A DNA stretch of 5,862 nucleotides. Origin: Candidatus Sericytochromatia bacterium (GTDB lineage Bacteria; Cyanobacteriota; Sericytochromatia; JACMPN01). A program made the position numbers and the translations under genes. The stretch covers positions 1 through 5,862 of the forward strand of contig JACMPN010000046.1 in NCBI GenBank assembly GCA_014377495.1. The letters run 5' to 3'. Of the stretch, positions 1-5,750 are shown in pieces (positions within the stretch are counted from its first letter, which is position 1; the number at the start of each line of letters is the position of its first letter). The notes beneath the pieces are model-generated. The model had not been told where the DNA came from. It worked only from the letters and a program-made list of their open reading frames with translations, and ran no database searches.

Positions 1-133
1 CGCCTGGCACCGTAGGGCAATGCCAGGACTGCGTTACAGTTTCTCACCGGACTACCCCGTCCGCGTCGTCACTGTGCCTTGCCTGGCATTGCCCTACGGC
101 GCCAGGCTCGGTCTCGTTGATTGAGATAGTCTC
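1..133. repeat. MITE-like nested-palindrome repeat, left copy (5' part cut by the window edge)
   Basis: Bases 2-27 and 82-107 are inverted copies of each other, 25 of 26 positions complementary. They enclose 54 bases, in which ACAGT (36-40) and ACTGT (71-75) can pair again. Each arm is itself a small hairpin: CCTGGCA (3-9) with TGCCAGG (21-27), and GCCTGGC (81-87) with GCCAGGC (101-107). Outside the right arm, TCGTTGATTGAGATAG (114-129) is the reverse complement of the motif that opens the right-hand copy at 5754-5769. Bases 27-88 match 5801-5862 at 59 of 62 positions in the same orientation. The sequence shows a repeated element with terminal inverted repeats and strong folding potential. 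No ORF fits inside. A full unit of about 158 bp is inferred by combining the two copies. It may be a non-autonomous transposable element (MITE), and it may also end transcription of the minus-strand gene, which stops at 134. Confidence 0.85.
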
Positions 134-712
134 TTAGCCGGAGCTGTCGAAACGGCCTTTCGGCCGGAGATTGATTTTGCCGGCCGTCGCCACGCCCGCC
201 TGCTGTGCCGCCACATCGGGCTTCTGCACACGGCCGGCCCCGGTCATCGGAAAGGCGTAGACGTGGAACCCGAGGATCGCCGCCGGATCGGCCAACACCT
301 TGACGAGGGGTGGAAAGATCGCCACGAACCGGCCGTCGTCGCCGGCCGTCAGGTTGGCGGTCAGGCCGAGGCTGTGATGGATGCTGCTGAATCCCGTCTC
401 CAAAAAGGCCTCCATCGTGATGATGAACTCCTGATGGGCCGCCGACGGGCCGAAATCCAGCTCGATATTCAGCGGGCGGTGCAGGTTCAGGTCCTTGGTC
501 CGGAAAAAGCCGATGTATTTGCCGCCCAGTTCCTGATACAGACTACGGCGGCCGTCCCGCTGGGGGTCCTGAAAGGCGACGCTGTTGTCGCTGGCCATGG
601 CCATATCCGGCGCCCTGACGGCGACCACGGACTGGACGGAGGGGACGGTGAAGTTGGGCAGCGGGGCCTCGACGGGCCTGACGAAGCCGGGATCCGGTCC
701 ATGTATCTGCAT
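134..712 (-). CDS. hypothetical protein, 192 aa, unrecognised
   Basis: I do not recognise this family. The start is ATG at 712 (MQIHGPDPGF), chosen because GAGG sits five bases upstream. An in-frame GTG at 742 would add ten residues but has no clear ribosome binding site. The stop is TAA at 136-134, directly against the repeat. The protein looks soluble, with no signal peptide or membrane helix. The N-terminal third is rich in Pro and Val (APLPNFTVPSVQSVVAV). The centre looks folded, with alternating hydrophobic stretches such as LNIELDF, QEFIITMEAFLETGF and FVAIFPPLVKVL. Codons are GC-rich at third positions like the neighbouring genes, which supports this strand over the opposite one. A TTGAAC-N18-TAAAAT promoter lies upstream. 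It is divergent from the sigma operon, so shared control is possible but not shown. That it is a real gene is fairly likely; its function is unknown. Confidence 0.68.
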   Translation of the reverse strand: MQIHGPDPGFVRPVEAPLPNFTVPSVQSVVAVRAPDMAMASDNSVAFQDPQRDGRRSLYQELGGKYIGFFRTKDLNLHRPLNIELDFGPSAAHQEFIITMEAFLETGFSSIHHSLGLTANLTAGDDGRFVAIFPPLVKVLADPAAILGFHVYAFPMTGAGRVQKPDVAAQQAGVATAGKINLRPKGRFDSSG

Positions 713-790
713 GACAGCCTCATCCTTGCGCAAAAAACGCACCGGGCGGCGACCGGCAATCCGCTCCGGAGGGACCGACCCCTGACACTC

Positions 791-820
791 ATTTTAAGTC
801 GCTACCGGGCCAGTGTTCAA
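791..820 (-). promoter_or_regulatory. sigma-70-type promoter for the minus-strand gene
   Basis: Read on the minus strand: -35 TTGAAC (820-815), an 18-base spacer, then -10 TAAAAT (796-791), which matches five of six TATAAT positions. Transcription would start near 784, giving a leader of about 70 bases before the ATG at 712. The position is right for the 192-aa gene. The assignment rests only on box match and spacing. Confidence 0.5.
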
Positions 821-897
821 TGGGCCGGGCTGGGCGCCGGGCAGGGGCCATCCCAAAGCGGCGGGTGAAGCGGGGAAACGCCGCATCGTCGCGAGGT

Positions 898-927
898 TTG
901 ACGCTCCTTGCCCGCCGACGTTACGCT
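898..927 (+). promoter_or_regulatory. possible housekeeping promoter of the sigma operon
   Basis: TTGACG (898-903) is followed after 18 bases by TACGCT (922-927). The -35 box is good (five of six), but the -10 matches only the first two bases and the last. It could give basal transcription of the operon alongside the ECF-type promoter downstream. Weak evidence. Confidence 0.28.
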
Positions 928-960
928 AGGAGCCGCCTTCCAGGATTTGCGACGTGCCGG

Positions 961-986
961 GGAACAAACAAGCGCGCGGATCCGTC
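961..986 (+). promoter_or_regulatory. ECF-sigma-type promoter, likely autoregulatory
   Basis: GGAAC (961-965) and CGTC (983-986) are separated by 17 bases. ECF sigma factors typically recognise an AAC-containing -35 box and a CGTC or GTC -10 box at about this distance. Transcription would start near 993, about 33 bases before the sigma factor ATG. Location, motif and spacing together suggest that the sigma factor encoded just downstream drives its own operon. The same motif pair was not seen in front of the other genes in the window. Confidence 0.55.
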
Positions 987-1025
987 TCCAGTGCGGAAGG
1001 TCACATCGGAAGACCGAGGCTCTTG

Positions 1026-1622
1026 ATGAACATACCCGTAGATGTTGCGCTGATCCGCCGCTGCCAAGCGGGAGACAGGCGCGCCTTTGCGGAGCTTGTC
1101 GAGCGCTATCAACAGCTCGTGTTCAATCTCTACTATCGGATTGTTCCGGCAGGTGTCGACATCGACGATCTTGCCCAGGATGCGTGGCTCAAGGTGTACA
1201 ACTCCCTGCCCCAGCTGCAAAAACCGGAAGTGTTCCGGTCGTGGCTGCACCGCGTGGCGTTGAACACTTTCCACGACAAACTGCGCCAGCGGGGTCGTCT
1301 GGATATCAGCATCGATGAGCCGTTCGGCGGTGACGAGGGCAGCGAGCTGCACCTGGACCTGCCGGATCTCGGGCCCCTGCCCGAAGACCGGCTGCTCGAC
1401 TCCGAGTGGCAGGATCATCTCGACCAAGCGATCCGTCGGTTACCCGAAGCCTTCCGTCTGGCGATTGTCATGCGGGAAGTCCAGCAGATGTCATATGAAG
1501 AAATCGCCGAAGCGTTGTCCATCAACCTCGGCACAGTCAAGTCCCGGATTGCCCGGGCCCGGGAACGGCTCATTGCCGATCTCTCCGGTTACCTGCGTGG
1601 CGAGGTGACAGCTGATGCATGA
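1026..1622 (+). CDS. ECF-subfamily RNA polymerase sigma factor, 198 aa
   Basis: A group 4 (ECF) sigma-70 protein that would direct RNA polymerase to stress-response promoters. Sigma region 2 spans about residues 17-92: AFAELVERYQQLVFNLYYRI, then the core-binding and -10-binding part with DIDDLAQDAWLKVY (45-58) and FRSWLHRVALN (70-80). A linker rich in Asp, Glu and Gly follows (about 93-125). Region 4 is about 129-185 and contains the -35-binding helix-turn-helix, MSYEEIAEALSINLGTVKSR. Length is typical, and regions 1 and 3 are absent, as in ECF factors. The ATG at 1026 is chosen because GAGG (1016-1019) lies six bases upstream and the domain begins soon after; an in-frame GTG at 954 would overlap the promoter. 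The gene overlaps the anti-sigma start by eight bases, so the two are translationally coupled. Family assignment is secure; the ECF subgroup and target genes are not known. Confidence 0.96.
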   Translation: MNIPVDVALIRRCQAGDRRAFAELVERYQQLVFNLYYRIVPAGVDIDDLAQDAWLKVYNSLPQLQKPEVFRSWLHRVALNTFHDKLRQRGRLDISIDEPFGGDEGSELHLDLPDLGPLPEDRLLDSEWQDHLDQAIRRLPEAFRLAIVMREVQQMSYEEIAEALSINLGTVKSRIARARERLIADLSGYLRGEVTADA

Positions 1623-3042
1623 TTTCATCAGCCTCAGTGCCTTTTGGGACAACGAACTCCCCGAGCCCGAAAAGTCCCGCCTGGGCGACCACCTGGCCGG
1701 CTGCCTGCTCTGTCAGGGCTGGCTTGGCAGCGTGGCGGCGCTCACCCGCACCCTCGCCCTGTTCCCCGATGCCCCGGTCCCGGCCGACTTTGCCGACCGG
1801 CTCGACCTGATCCTGACCTGCCCGGCGCCTGCCGCCCTTGCCGATGCGCATGACCCGACCGTCGCGGCCCATCTGGAGATCTGCCCGAGCTGCCGCCAGC
1901 ATGAGGCGATGCCCGTCAGCCTCGGCGACGCCCTGCGCCAGTTGCCCGGCTACAAGGCCAAGCCCGACTTCCTCTCCCGCCTGATGGCCAAGCTCCCGGT
2001 TTGCCCGCCCTTTGCCGATCTGTCGGCCTGGGTGGATGGCGAGCTGACGACAGCCGGGATGGGTGAGCTCACCGAGCATCTCGCCGAGTGTGCCCCCTGC
2101 AGTCAGCGGACGGTGCAGTTGCAGGCGCTGACGGGTGCCGTCCGGGCCCTGCCCACGCCGACGGCCCCGACCCTGACCGTCACGGTCCTCGGATTAGACC
2201 TCTGCCCCAGCCGAACCGATCTGTCGGCCAAAGTCGACGGTGAGCTGGGCGCCGCCACGGCTGCCATGGACACCCATCTCGCCGCCTGCGGTGAGTGCCG
2301 CCAGGTGGTCGCTCAGTTTCAGTTCCTCGGACGGGGCGTGCAGATCCTGCCGATCCCCGCCGTCACGTCGCACATCGTCGCCTGCCCGGAGCCTGCCGAG
2401 CTGGTCGTCGAGCACACGCTGCCCGTCGCACTGGCCGAGCATGTCGCCGGTTGTGAGCCCTGCACGGCCCGCATGACCAGTTGGGACCTGCTGACCCGGG
2501 CGATCCAGCTGCTGCCGGCAGCGCCGGTCCGGGTCGGTTTCGCCGCCCGCATCGCCGCCACCGTCGTCCCCGCCTGCCCGGATCGGCTCGACCTGCACGC
2601 CTATCACGATGGTGAGCTCAGCGTCACCGATCGGGCCCGGCTGCAACCCCACTTCGAGGTCTGCGCCGAGTGCCAAGCCGTCCTGACGTCCTTTACCCGC
2701 CTGTCGGCGGCCGTGACGGCCCTGCCGAGGCAGGCGGCGCCCATCGGCTTCGCCTTCGGCGTGGCCGCCCGGGTCCCCAAGGTCCGTCCGACGCCCATCA
2801 TCGTGGCGGGGACCGTGCACCGGATGGGCTGGCAATGGCCCTCGGCCATGGCCGCCGGCATGCTCGTGCTGGGGATCCTCATCTACCTGCAGCCCGGCAC
2901 CACGACCCAGACCGCCTCCGTGACGCCCCTCAAGCACGAGCGGGTCGAACTGGTCGCCGTGACGCTGCGCTCCGAGGACCTGTTGCTGGGTGAGTCGACG
3001 AACCTGTCGTCGCCCAGCCTCCTGGACGAGTGGGGACAATGA
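1615..3042 (+). CDS. membrane anti-sigma factor with six zinc-finger (zf-HC2-like) modules, 475 aa
   Basis: Predicted to hold the upstream ECF sigma inactive at the inner membrane. Six HxxxCxxC motifs are visible: H26-C30-C33, H86-C90-C93, H155-C159-C162, H221-C225-C228, H276-C280-C283 and H346-C350-C353. Modules 2-6 each have an upstream Cys followed by Pro (C69, C130, C197, C257, C321), giving the C-x(17-25)-HxxxCxxC zinc site of ZAS domains. Modules 1, 3, 4 and 6 carry a DGEL/DNEL turn; modules 2 and 5 are shorter and lack it. Linkers repeat a LPxxPxxxxF-type pattern. One membrane helix lies near residues 409-425 (MAAGMLVLGILIYL), leaving a periplasmic tail of about 50 residues. The protein is much longer than usual one-finger anti-sigmas. 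ATG at 1615 overlaps the sigma gene by eight bases, with GAGG at 1602-1605; the TGA overlaps the next start as ATGA. The anti-sigma role is strongly supported by family and context; what the extra fingers do is unknown. Confidence 0.92.
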   Translation: MHDFISLSAFWDNELPEPEKSRLGDHLAGCLLCQGWLGSVAALTRTLALFPDAPVPADFADRLDLILTCPAPAALADAHDPTVAAHLEICPSCRQHEAMPVSLGDALRQLPGYKAKPDFLSRLMAKLPVCPPFADLSAWVDGELTTAGMGELTEHLAECAPCSQRTVQLQALTGAVRALPTPTAPTLTVTVLGLDLCPSRTDLSAKVDGELGAATAAMDTHLAACGECRQVVAQFQFLGRGVQILPIPAVTSHIVACPEPAELVVEHTLPVALAEHVAGCEPCTARMTSWDLLTRAIQLLPAAPVRVGFAARIAATVVPACPDRLDLHAYHDGELSVTDRARLQPHFEVCAECQAVLTSFTRLSAAVTALPRQAAPIGFAFGVAARVPKVRPTPIIVAGTVHRMGWQWPSAMAAGMLVLGILIYLQPGTTTQTASVTPLKHERVELVAVTLRSEDLLLGESTNLSSPSLLDEWGQ

Positions 3043-3464
3043 GCCACCATCGTCTTACCCGTTGGTTGCTGGCAGGCTGCATCAGCCTGTGCGGCGCCGT
3101 CGCGCTGCCTGCCGTGGCCGTCAAGATCCCCCGGCCGCCCCTGAACGCCCCCGGTGCCCTGGACTGGGGCACGCTGAACCTGTCACAGGACCAGATCCGC
3201 CGCATCAACCTGCTCCGCCTCGACTTTCAGCGCATGGCCATCCGGCTGCGCTCGGACATCGAGTTGCGCCGCATCGAGATCGACAAGCTGATGATCACTG
3301 CCAGCGCCGACTCCAATCGCCTGCGAAGCCTCGTCAAGGAGCGCAGTGCCCTGACGGCCCAGCTGGAGATGTCCACCCTCGAAAACTTCCTGTCCATCAA
3401 GAAGCTTTTGACCAATGACCAGCTCGATAAGCTCCCGGGCGCCCGGCTTTTGGCTTCCCCCTAA
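3039..3464 (+). CDS. CpxP/Spy/CnrX-like periplasmic stress or metal sensor, 141 aa
   Basis: A small exported helical protein. Residues 1-27 look like a Sec signal peptide: basic start (HHRLTR), hydrophobic core, and probable cleavage after LPAVA. The mature part has LSQDQ (about 49-53) and LTNDQ (about 124-128) at the two ends of a long charged helical region. This matches the paired LTxxQ motifs and helical hairpin of the CpxP/Spy/heavy-metal-sensor superfamily. ATG at 3039 overlaps the anti-sigma stop in an ATGA junction, so translation is probably coupled; an in-frame GTG at 3030 is less likely. In CnrYXH-type systems the periplasmic CnrX sensor acts on a membrane anti-sigma, so this protein probably signals to the tail of the upstream anti-sigma. 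The ligand is not evident: no His/Met-rich metal site stands out, and sensing of misfolded protein is equally possible. Superfamily call is good; role is inferred. Confidence 0.83.
   Translation: MSHHRLTRWLLAGCISLCGAVALPAVAVKIPRPPLNAPGALDWGTLNLSQDQIRRINLLRLDFQRMAIRLRSDIELRRIEIDKLMITASADSNRLRSLVKERSALTAQLEMSTLENFLSIKKLLTNDQLDKLPGARLLASP
3435..3451 (+). terminator. possible weak intrinsic terminator inside the 3' end of the sensor gene
   Basis: CCGGGCGCCCGG (3435-3446) is a perfect palindrome followed by CTTTT. The stem is only four to five base pairs and the T run is short, and it lies within coding sequence, so it may be chance in GC-rich DNA. It is noted because no better terminator is seen between this operon and the next promoter. 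Confidence 0.2.
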
Positions 3465-3647
3465 GAGGCTGTCGCTTGCACCACGCAGGGGGCCGACCAT
3501 GCCGGATCGCGCCTGATTTCCCAGCCTCGCCAACGGGCGTTGTTTGACAAACTTTAACGACATCTTATAGCCATTTTCAGCCCGCCAAGGCCGATAACAC
3601 GCCAGAGACACTGCGGAGGACTGCGGTGGGGATGGGGGAGCGGATCG
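3465..3647. other. intergenic region upstream of the phospholipase D-like gene
   Basis: This 183-base gap starts, right after the stop codon, with GAGGCTGTC, which resembles the ends of the flanking repeats. It then has about 70 bases with no recognised feature, the promoter at 3544-3571 and a leader of about 70 bases. The leader contains ACTGCGG twice (3609-3615 and 3620-3626) and a strong ribosome binding site, GGGGGAG (3634-3640). No small ORF is supported. Confidence 0.45.
3544..3571 (+). promoter_or_regulatory. sigma-70-type promoter of the phospholipase D-like gene, with overlapping palindrome
   Basis: Perfect -35 TTGACA (3544-3549), a 16-base spacer, and -10 TATAGC (3566-3571), four of six matches. 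The stretch is AT-rich compared with its surroundings. The -35 box lies inside the 11-base palindrome GTTTGACAAAC (3542-3552), which could be a regulator binding site. The start would fall near 3578, giving a leader of about 70 bases. This suggests the gene is transcribed separately from the sigma operon. Confidence 0.55.
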
Positions 3648-5117
3648 GTGAAACAGACTAACCGAGCGGCTGCATTGCTCATCAGCCTGATGACGGGCGC
3701 CTGTGCCACGCTGCCTTCCAGCCTGACGGCGGCGGCCCCGGCGATGACGGCCCCGTTGGCCCAGACCGCAGCCAAAGCGCCGGCAGCCCAACCGACCGTG
3801 ACCAAAAAAGCCCTGCCCGCCAAGCCTGCCGTCGTGGCCGCCACCGAAACGAAGGCTGTCTTTCAGGATCTCGGTATCAAGCCGACGGCCGCCGAACAGA
3901 CCGACGCCGAAACGTTTTTTACCCAGGCATTGGTCCAGGCTGCCGATGCCAGCCCCGGCTCCGATGACGCCACGCCGGCCACGCCTGCCCCGTCGTCCTT
4001 CCTGGTCGATCCGACGGCCCGCGAAAACGAAACGAAGCTGCTCATCGACGATACAGAGATTTTCCCGGAGCTGATCGAATCGCTCAAAGCGGCCCAGACT
4101 CGCATCCAGATTGATATCTACCTGCTCGGCGGCGATATCGGGATGACCATCGCCAAAGTGCTCGCCGAACGGGCCGAGGCTGGTGTCGACGTCAAGGTGA
4201 TGCTCGATCCCAAGCTCGGTCTGGGCGGCCCCACGGTCGACGGCATCCGCAAGGTGGTGAACTTCCTCCGCCTGAGCAAGGTCGGGATGAAGTTTTACCC
4301 GCTGGCGCTGTTCGGCAAGATGGTCAACAAGCTCCAGGACCGTTTGCAAATCGACCACAACAAGATCGTCGTCATCGACGGCAACACGGCCTTCATGGGC
4401 GGCATGAACTTCGACGACCTCGCCCGGCCCAACCGGGACCTGACCCTCAAATTCACCGGCCCCACCGCCGTCGAGCTGAGCGCCATGCTCGATGCCGAAT
4501 GGACCATCGGCAAGGACCCCGCCAGCGTCCTGAAAACCAAGGCCACGGGCCTGATCCGCCTGGCCCAGACGGCGCCGCAACAGCGCAACAACAAAGAGCT
4601 CGTGCTCTCCGAGATCGCCGGGGCCAAGCGCAGCATCCACGTCACGATGTACGAGTTCGGCGACGCCGAAATCGCCAAGGCCCTGGCCGCCGCCTACCAG
4701 CGTGGCATCGACGTCCGGGTGATGCTCGACCCCAAGGGCGACCGGCTGAAGAAATACGGCGTCGGCGCCCTCCCCAACGGCATCCCCAACGTCATGCCCG
4801 CCCGCGAACTGCTCAAGGTCGGTGCCCAGGTCCGCTGGTTCAAGCCCTGGCGGGTCAACCAGGAACTGCACATGAAGGCCATGGTGGTCGACGGCACACG
4901 CCTAGTTGCCGGGTCGACGAACTGGACGCCCAACGCCTTCCGCAACTTCCGGGAGACGAGCTTCGTCTGTGCCGGTCCCGCTGCCGACAAGTACGAAGCC
5001 ATGTTCCAGGAGATGTGGACGAGCCGCAGCACCGCCTGTGACAAGCTGAGCGTCAAACAGCAGATGCTCGCCCGGCTGACGGACTACCTGAACAACCACA
5101 ACCTGGCCTTCTGGTAA
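3648..5117 (+). CDS. exported phospholipase D superfamily protein with two HKD motifs, 489 aa
   Basis: A two-domain phospholipase D superfamily protein of the cardiolipin synthase/phosphatidyltransferase type. Catalytic HxKxxxxD motifs are complete in both halves: H237-K239-D244 followed by GGMN (251-254), and H408-K410-D415 followed by GSTN (422-425). Each half has the usual lead-in strand and helix (IQIDIYLLGG at 153-162; IHVTMYEFGD at 330-339). The N-terminus is an export signal (KQTNRAAALLISLMTGAC). C19 fits a permissive lipobox, so the protein could be a lipoprotein; signal peptidase I cleavage near residues 28-30 is also possible. An Ala/Pro/Thr-rich linker (about 28-120) precedes the catalytic part. 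The GTG start at 3648 is chosen for GGAG seven bases upstream and because the signal peptide begins there. It acts outside the cytoplasm, probably on phospholipid head groups, although some family members are nucleases. Substrate cannot be told from sequence. C441 and C464 could form a disulfide. Confidence 0.93.
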   Translation: MKQTNRAAALLISLMTGACATLPSSLTAAAPAMTAPLAQTAAKAPAAQPTVTKKALPAKPAVVAATETKAVFQDLGIKPTAAEQTDAETFFTQALVQAADASPGSDDATPATPAPSSFLVDPTARENETKLLIDDTEIFPELIESLKAAQTRIQIDIYLLGGDIGMTIAKVLAERAEAGVDVKVMLDPKLGLGGPTVDGIRKVVNFLRLSKVGMKFYPLALFGKMVNKLQDRLQIDHNKIVVIDGNTAFMGGMNFDDLARPNRDLTLKFTGPTAVELSAMLDAEWTIGKDPASVLKTKATGLIRLAQTAPQQRNNKELVLSEIAGAKRSIHVTMYEFGDAEIAKALAAAYQRGIDVRVMLDPKGDRLKKYGVGALPNGIPNVMPARELLKVGAQVRWFKPWRVNQELHMKAMVVDGTRLVAGSTNWTPNAFRNFRETSFVCAGPAADKYEAMFQEMWTSRSTACDKLSVKQQMLARLTDYLNNHNLAFW

Positions 5118-5255
5118 CGCCAGCGTCTTGGAACCGGCGGAGCCCGGCTGGGGCCTCCTGCCTGCGTCGGGGTGGGCCCGGACACACGCGACCCAGTCCA
5201 GAGCAAGCATCGCACCCGGCCGGGCGCGAGACTTGGGGCCGGAGGACGTCTGGCA
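5118..5255. other. intergenic region with a GC-rich hairpin
   Basis: GGAGCCC (5139-5145) can pair with GGGCCTCC (5151-5158) with one bulge, about 20 bases after the phospholipase D-like stop. No T run follows, so a classical intrinsic terminator is not supported. No convincing promoter is seen before the SPW gene, which may depend on read-through from upstream. Confidence 0.3.
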
Positions 5256-5750
5256 ATGCGGACCATGCGCTTTCTCGGACTGTGTGCCACAGCCATCGGC
5301 CTGTGGCTGATGTTGGCGCCCGTCATCCTGTATCCACAGGGATCCTGGCAAAACCTCGTCAATGACTTGGCCGCCGGCACCCTGACCGTGGGCGCCGGAG
5401 TCTGGCGGGCCTATGGCACCCGGGGTGCCAATTGGACTCAACGGAGCCTCGCCGTCCTGGGCACCTTGGAGTTCCTGTCTCCCTGGCTGTACGGCCAGAC
5501 CCTCGAACCGGCCCGGTGGAACGCCTGGCTCTGCGGCCTGCTCCTGATCGGCATTGCCGCCACGATCACCGCATACCGTCCTGTTGACCAGCCTTTGCAC
5601 TTCACCCTGGTCCCGGACCTGTTCCCAGGTGAGCCGGACGTGATCAATCAGAGACTGGCCATCCAGCGACGGCTACGGCGCATTGAACGGCGGGACCGCC
5701 GGCGGCGGCAGCAGTTGGCCCGCTTGCAGCAGGGTGAGGGGGAGCCTTAG
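5256..5750 (+). CDS. SPW-repeat family integral membrane protein, 164 aa
   Basis: A small inner-membrane protein with four predicted helices, at about residues 6-25, 37-52, 63-80 and 88-106. It shows two SPW-type repeats. The clear one is LSPWLYG...ARWNAWLCGLLLIGIA (74-101); the first, LAPVILY...WQNLVNDLAAGTLTVG (20-46), has APV in place of SPW. The order of motif, Trp-Asn-type turn and glycine-rich helix is as in the SPW family, whose function is not established. The C-terminal tail (about 133-157) is strongly basic (RRLRRIERRDRRRR) and probably cytoplasmic by the positive-inside rule. ATG at 5256 is chosen because GGAGGA (5241-5246) lies nine bases upstream; ATG at 5265 is an alternative, and earlier in-frame starts give a hydrophilic non-family extension. 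The TAG stop directly touches the right-hand repeat. Family call is good; role unknown. Confidence 0.85.
   Translation: MRTMRFLGLCATAIGLWLMLAPVILYPQGSWQNLVNDLAAGTLTVGAGVWRAYGTRGANWTQRSLAVLGTLEFLSPWLYGQTLEPARWNAWLCGLLLIGIAATITAYRPVDQPLHFTLVPDLFPGEPDVINQRLAIQRRLRRIERRDRRRRQQLARLQQGEGEP

Larger units (their letters stand above)
713..1025. other. divergent intergenic region
   Basis: This region of about 310 bases separates the minus-strand gene from the sigma operon. It holds the minus-strand promoter (791-820), a weak sigma-70-like plus-strand candidate (898-927) and the ECF-type promoter (961-986). An inverted repeat of GCGGCG (858-863) and CGCCGC (879-884), with a 15-base loop, could be an operator or a chance GC-rich match. 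I see no convincing small gene or RNA gene here. Confidence 0.5.

Noticed and set aside
1..133. Integron attC recombination site
   Set aside because: Placement after stop codons and imperfect palindromy are suggestive, but the end motif (TCGTTGATTGAG) does not give a proper GTTRRRY/RYYYAAC pair, and no integron integrase is present.
263..868. Plus-strand open frame of 201 codons antisense to the minus-strand gene
   Set aside because: It has no ribosome binding site at its GTG start, a Gly/Asp/Arg-rich shadow-like composition, and it runs into the intergenic region. The minus-strand frame looks more protein-like.
954..1025. Earlier GTG start for the sigma factor
   Set aside because: It would place the start before the ECF-type promoter, has no good ribosome binding site, and adds 24 residues outside the sigma domain.
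2194..3039. Minus-strand open frame of 281 codons
   Set aside because: It is a shadow of the anti-sigma gene. The plus strand has six clear zinc-binding motifs there.
3069..3080. Lipobox LAGC in the sensor protein (C14)
   Set aside because: The hydrophobic stretch before the Cys is too short and contains Arg nearby. The longer hydrophobic core ending LPAVA fits an ordinary signal peptide better.
3183..4871. Open frame of 562 codons on the minus strand
   Set aside because: It runs antisense across the sensor gene and the phospholipase D-like gene, both with clear domains. Long antisense frames are common in GC-rich coding DNA, and its translation is low-complexity Gly/Arg/His-rich.
5172..5255. 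Earlier in-frame start for the SPW protein
   Set aside because: It adds 28 hydrophilic residues before the first membrane helix and lacks a ribosome binding site, while ATG at 5256 has GGAGGA at good spacing.
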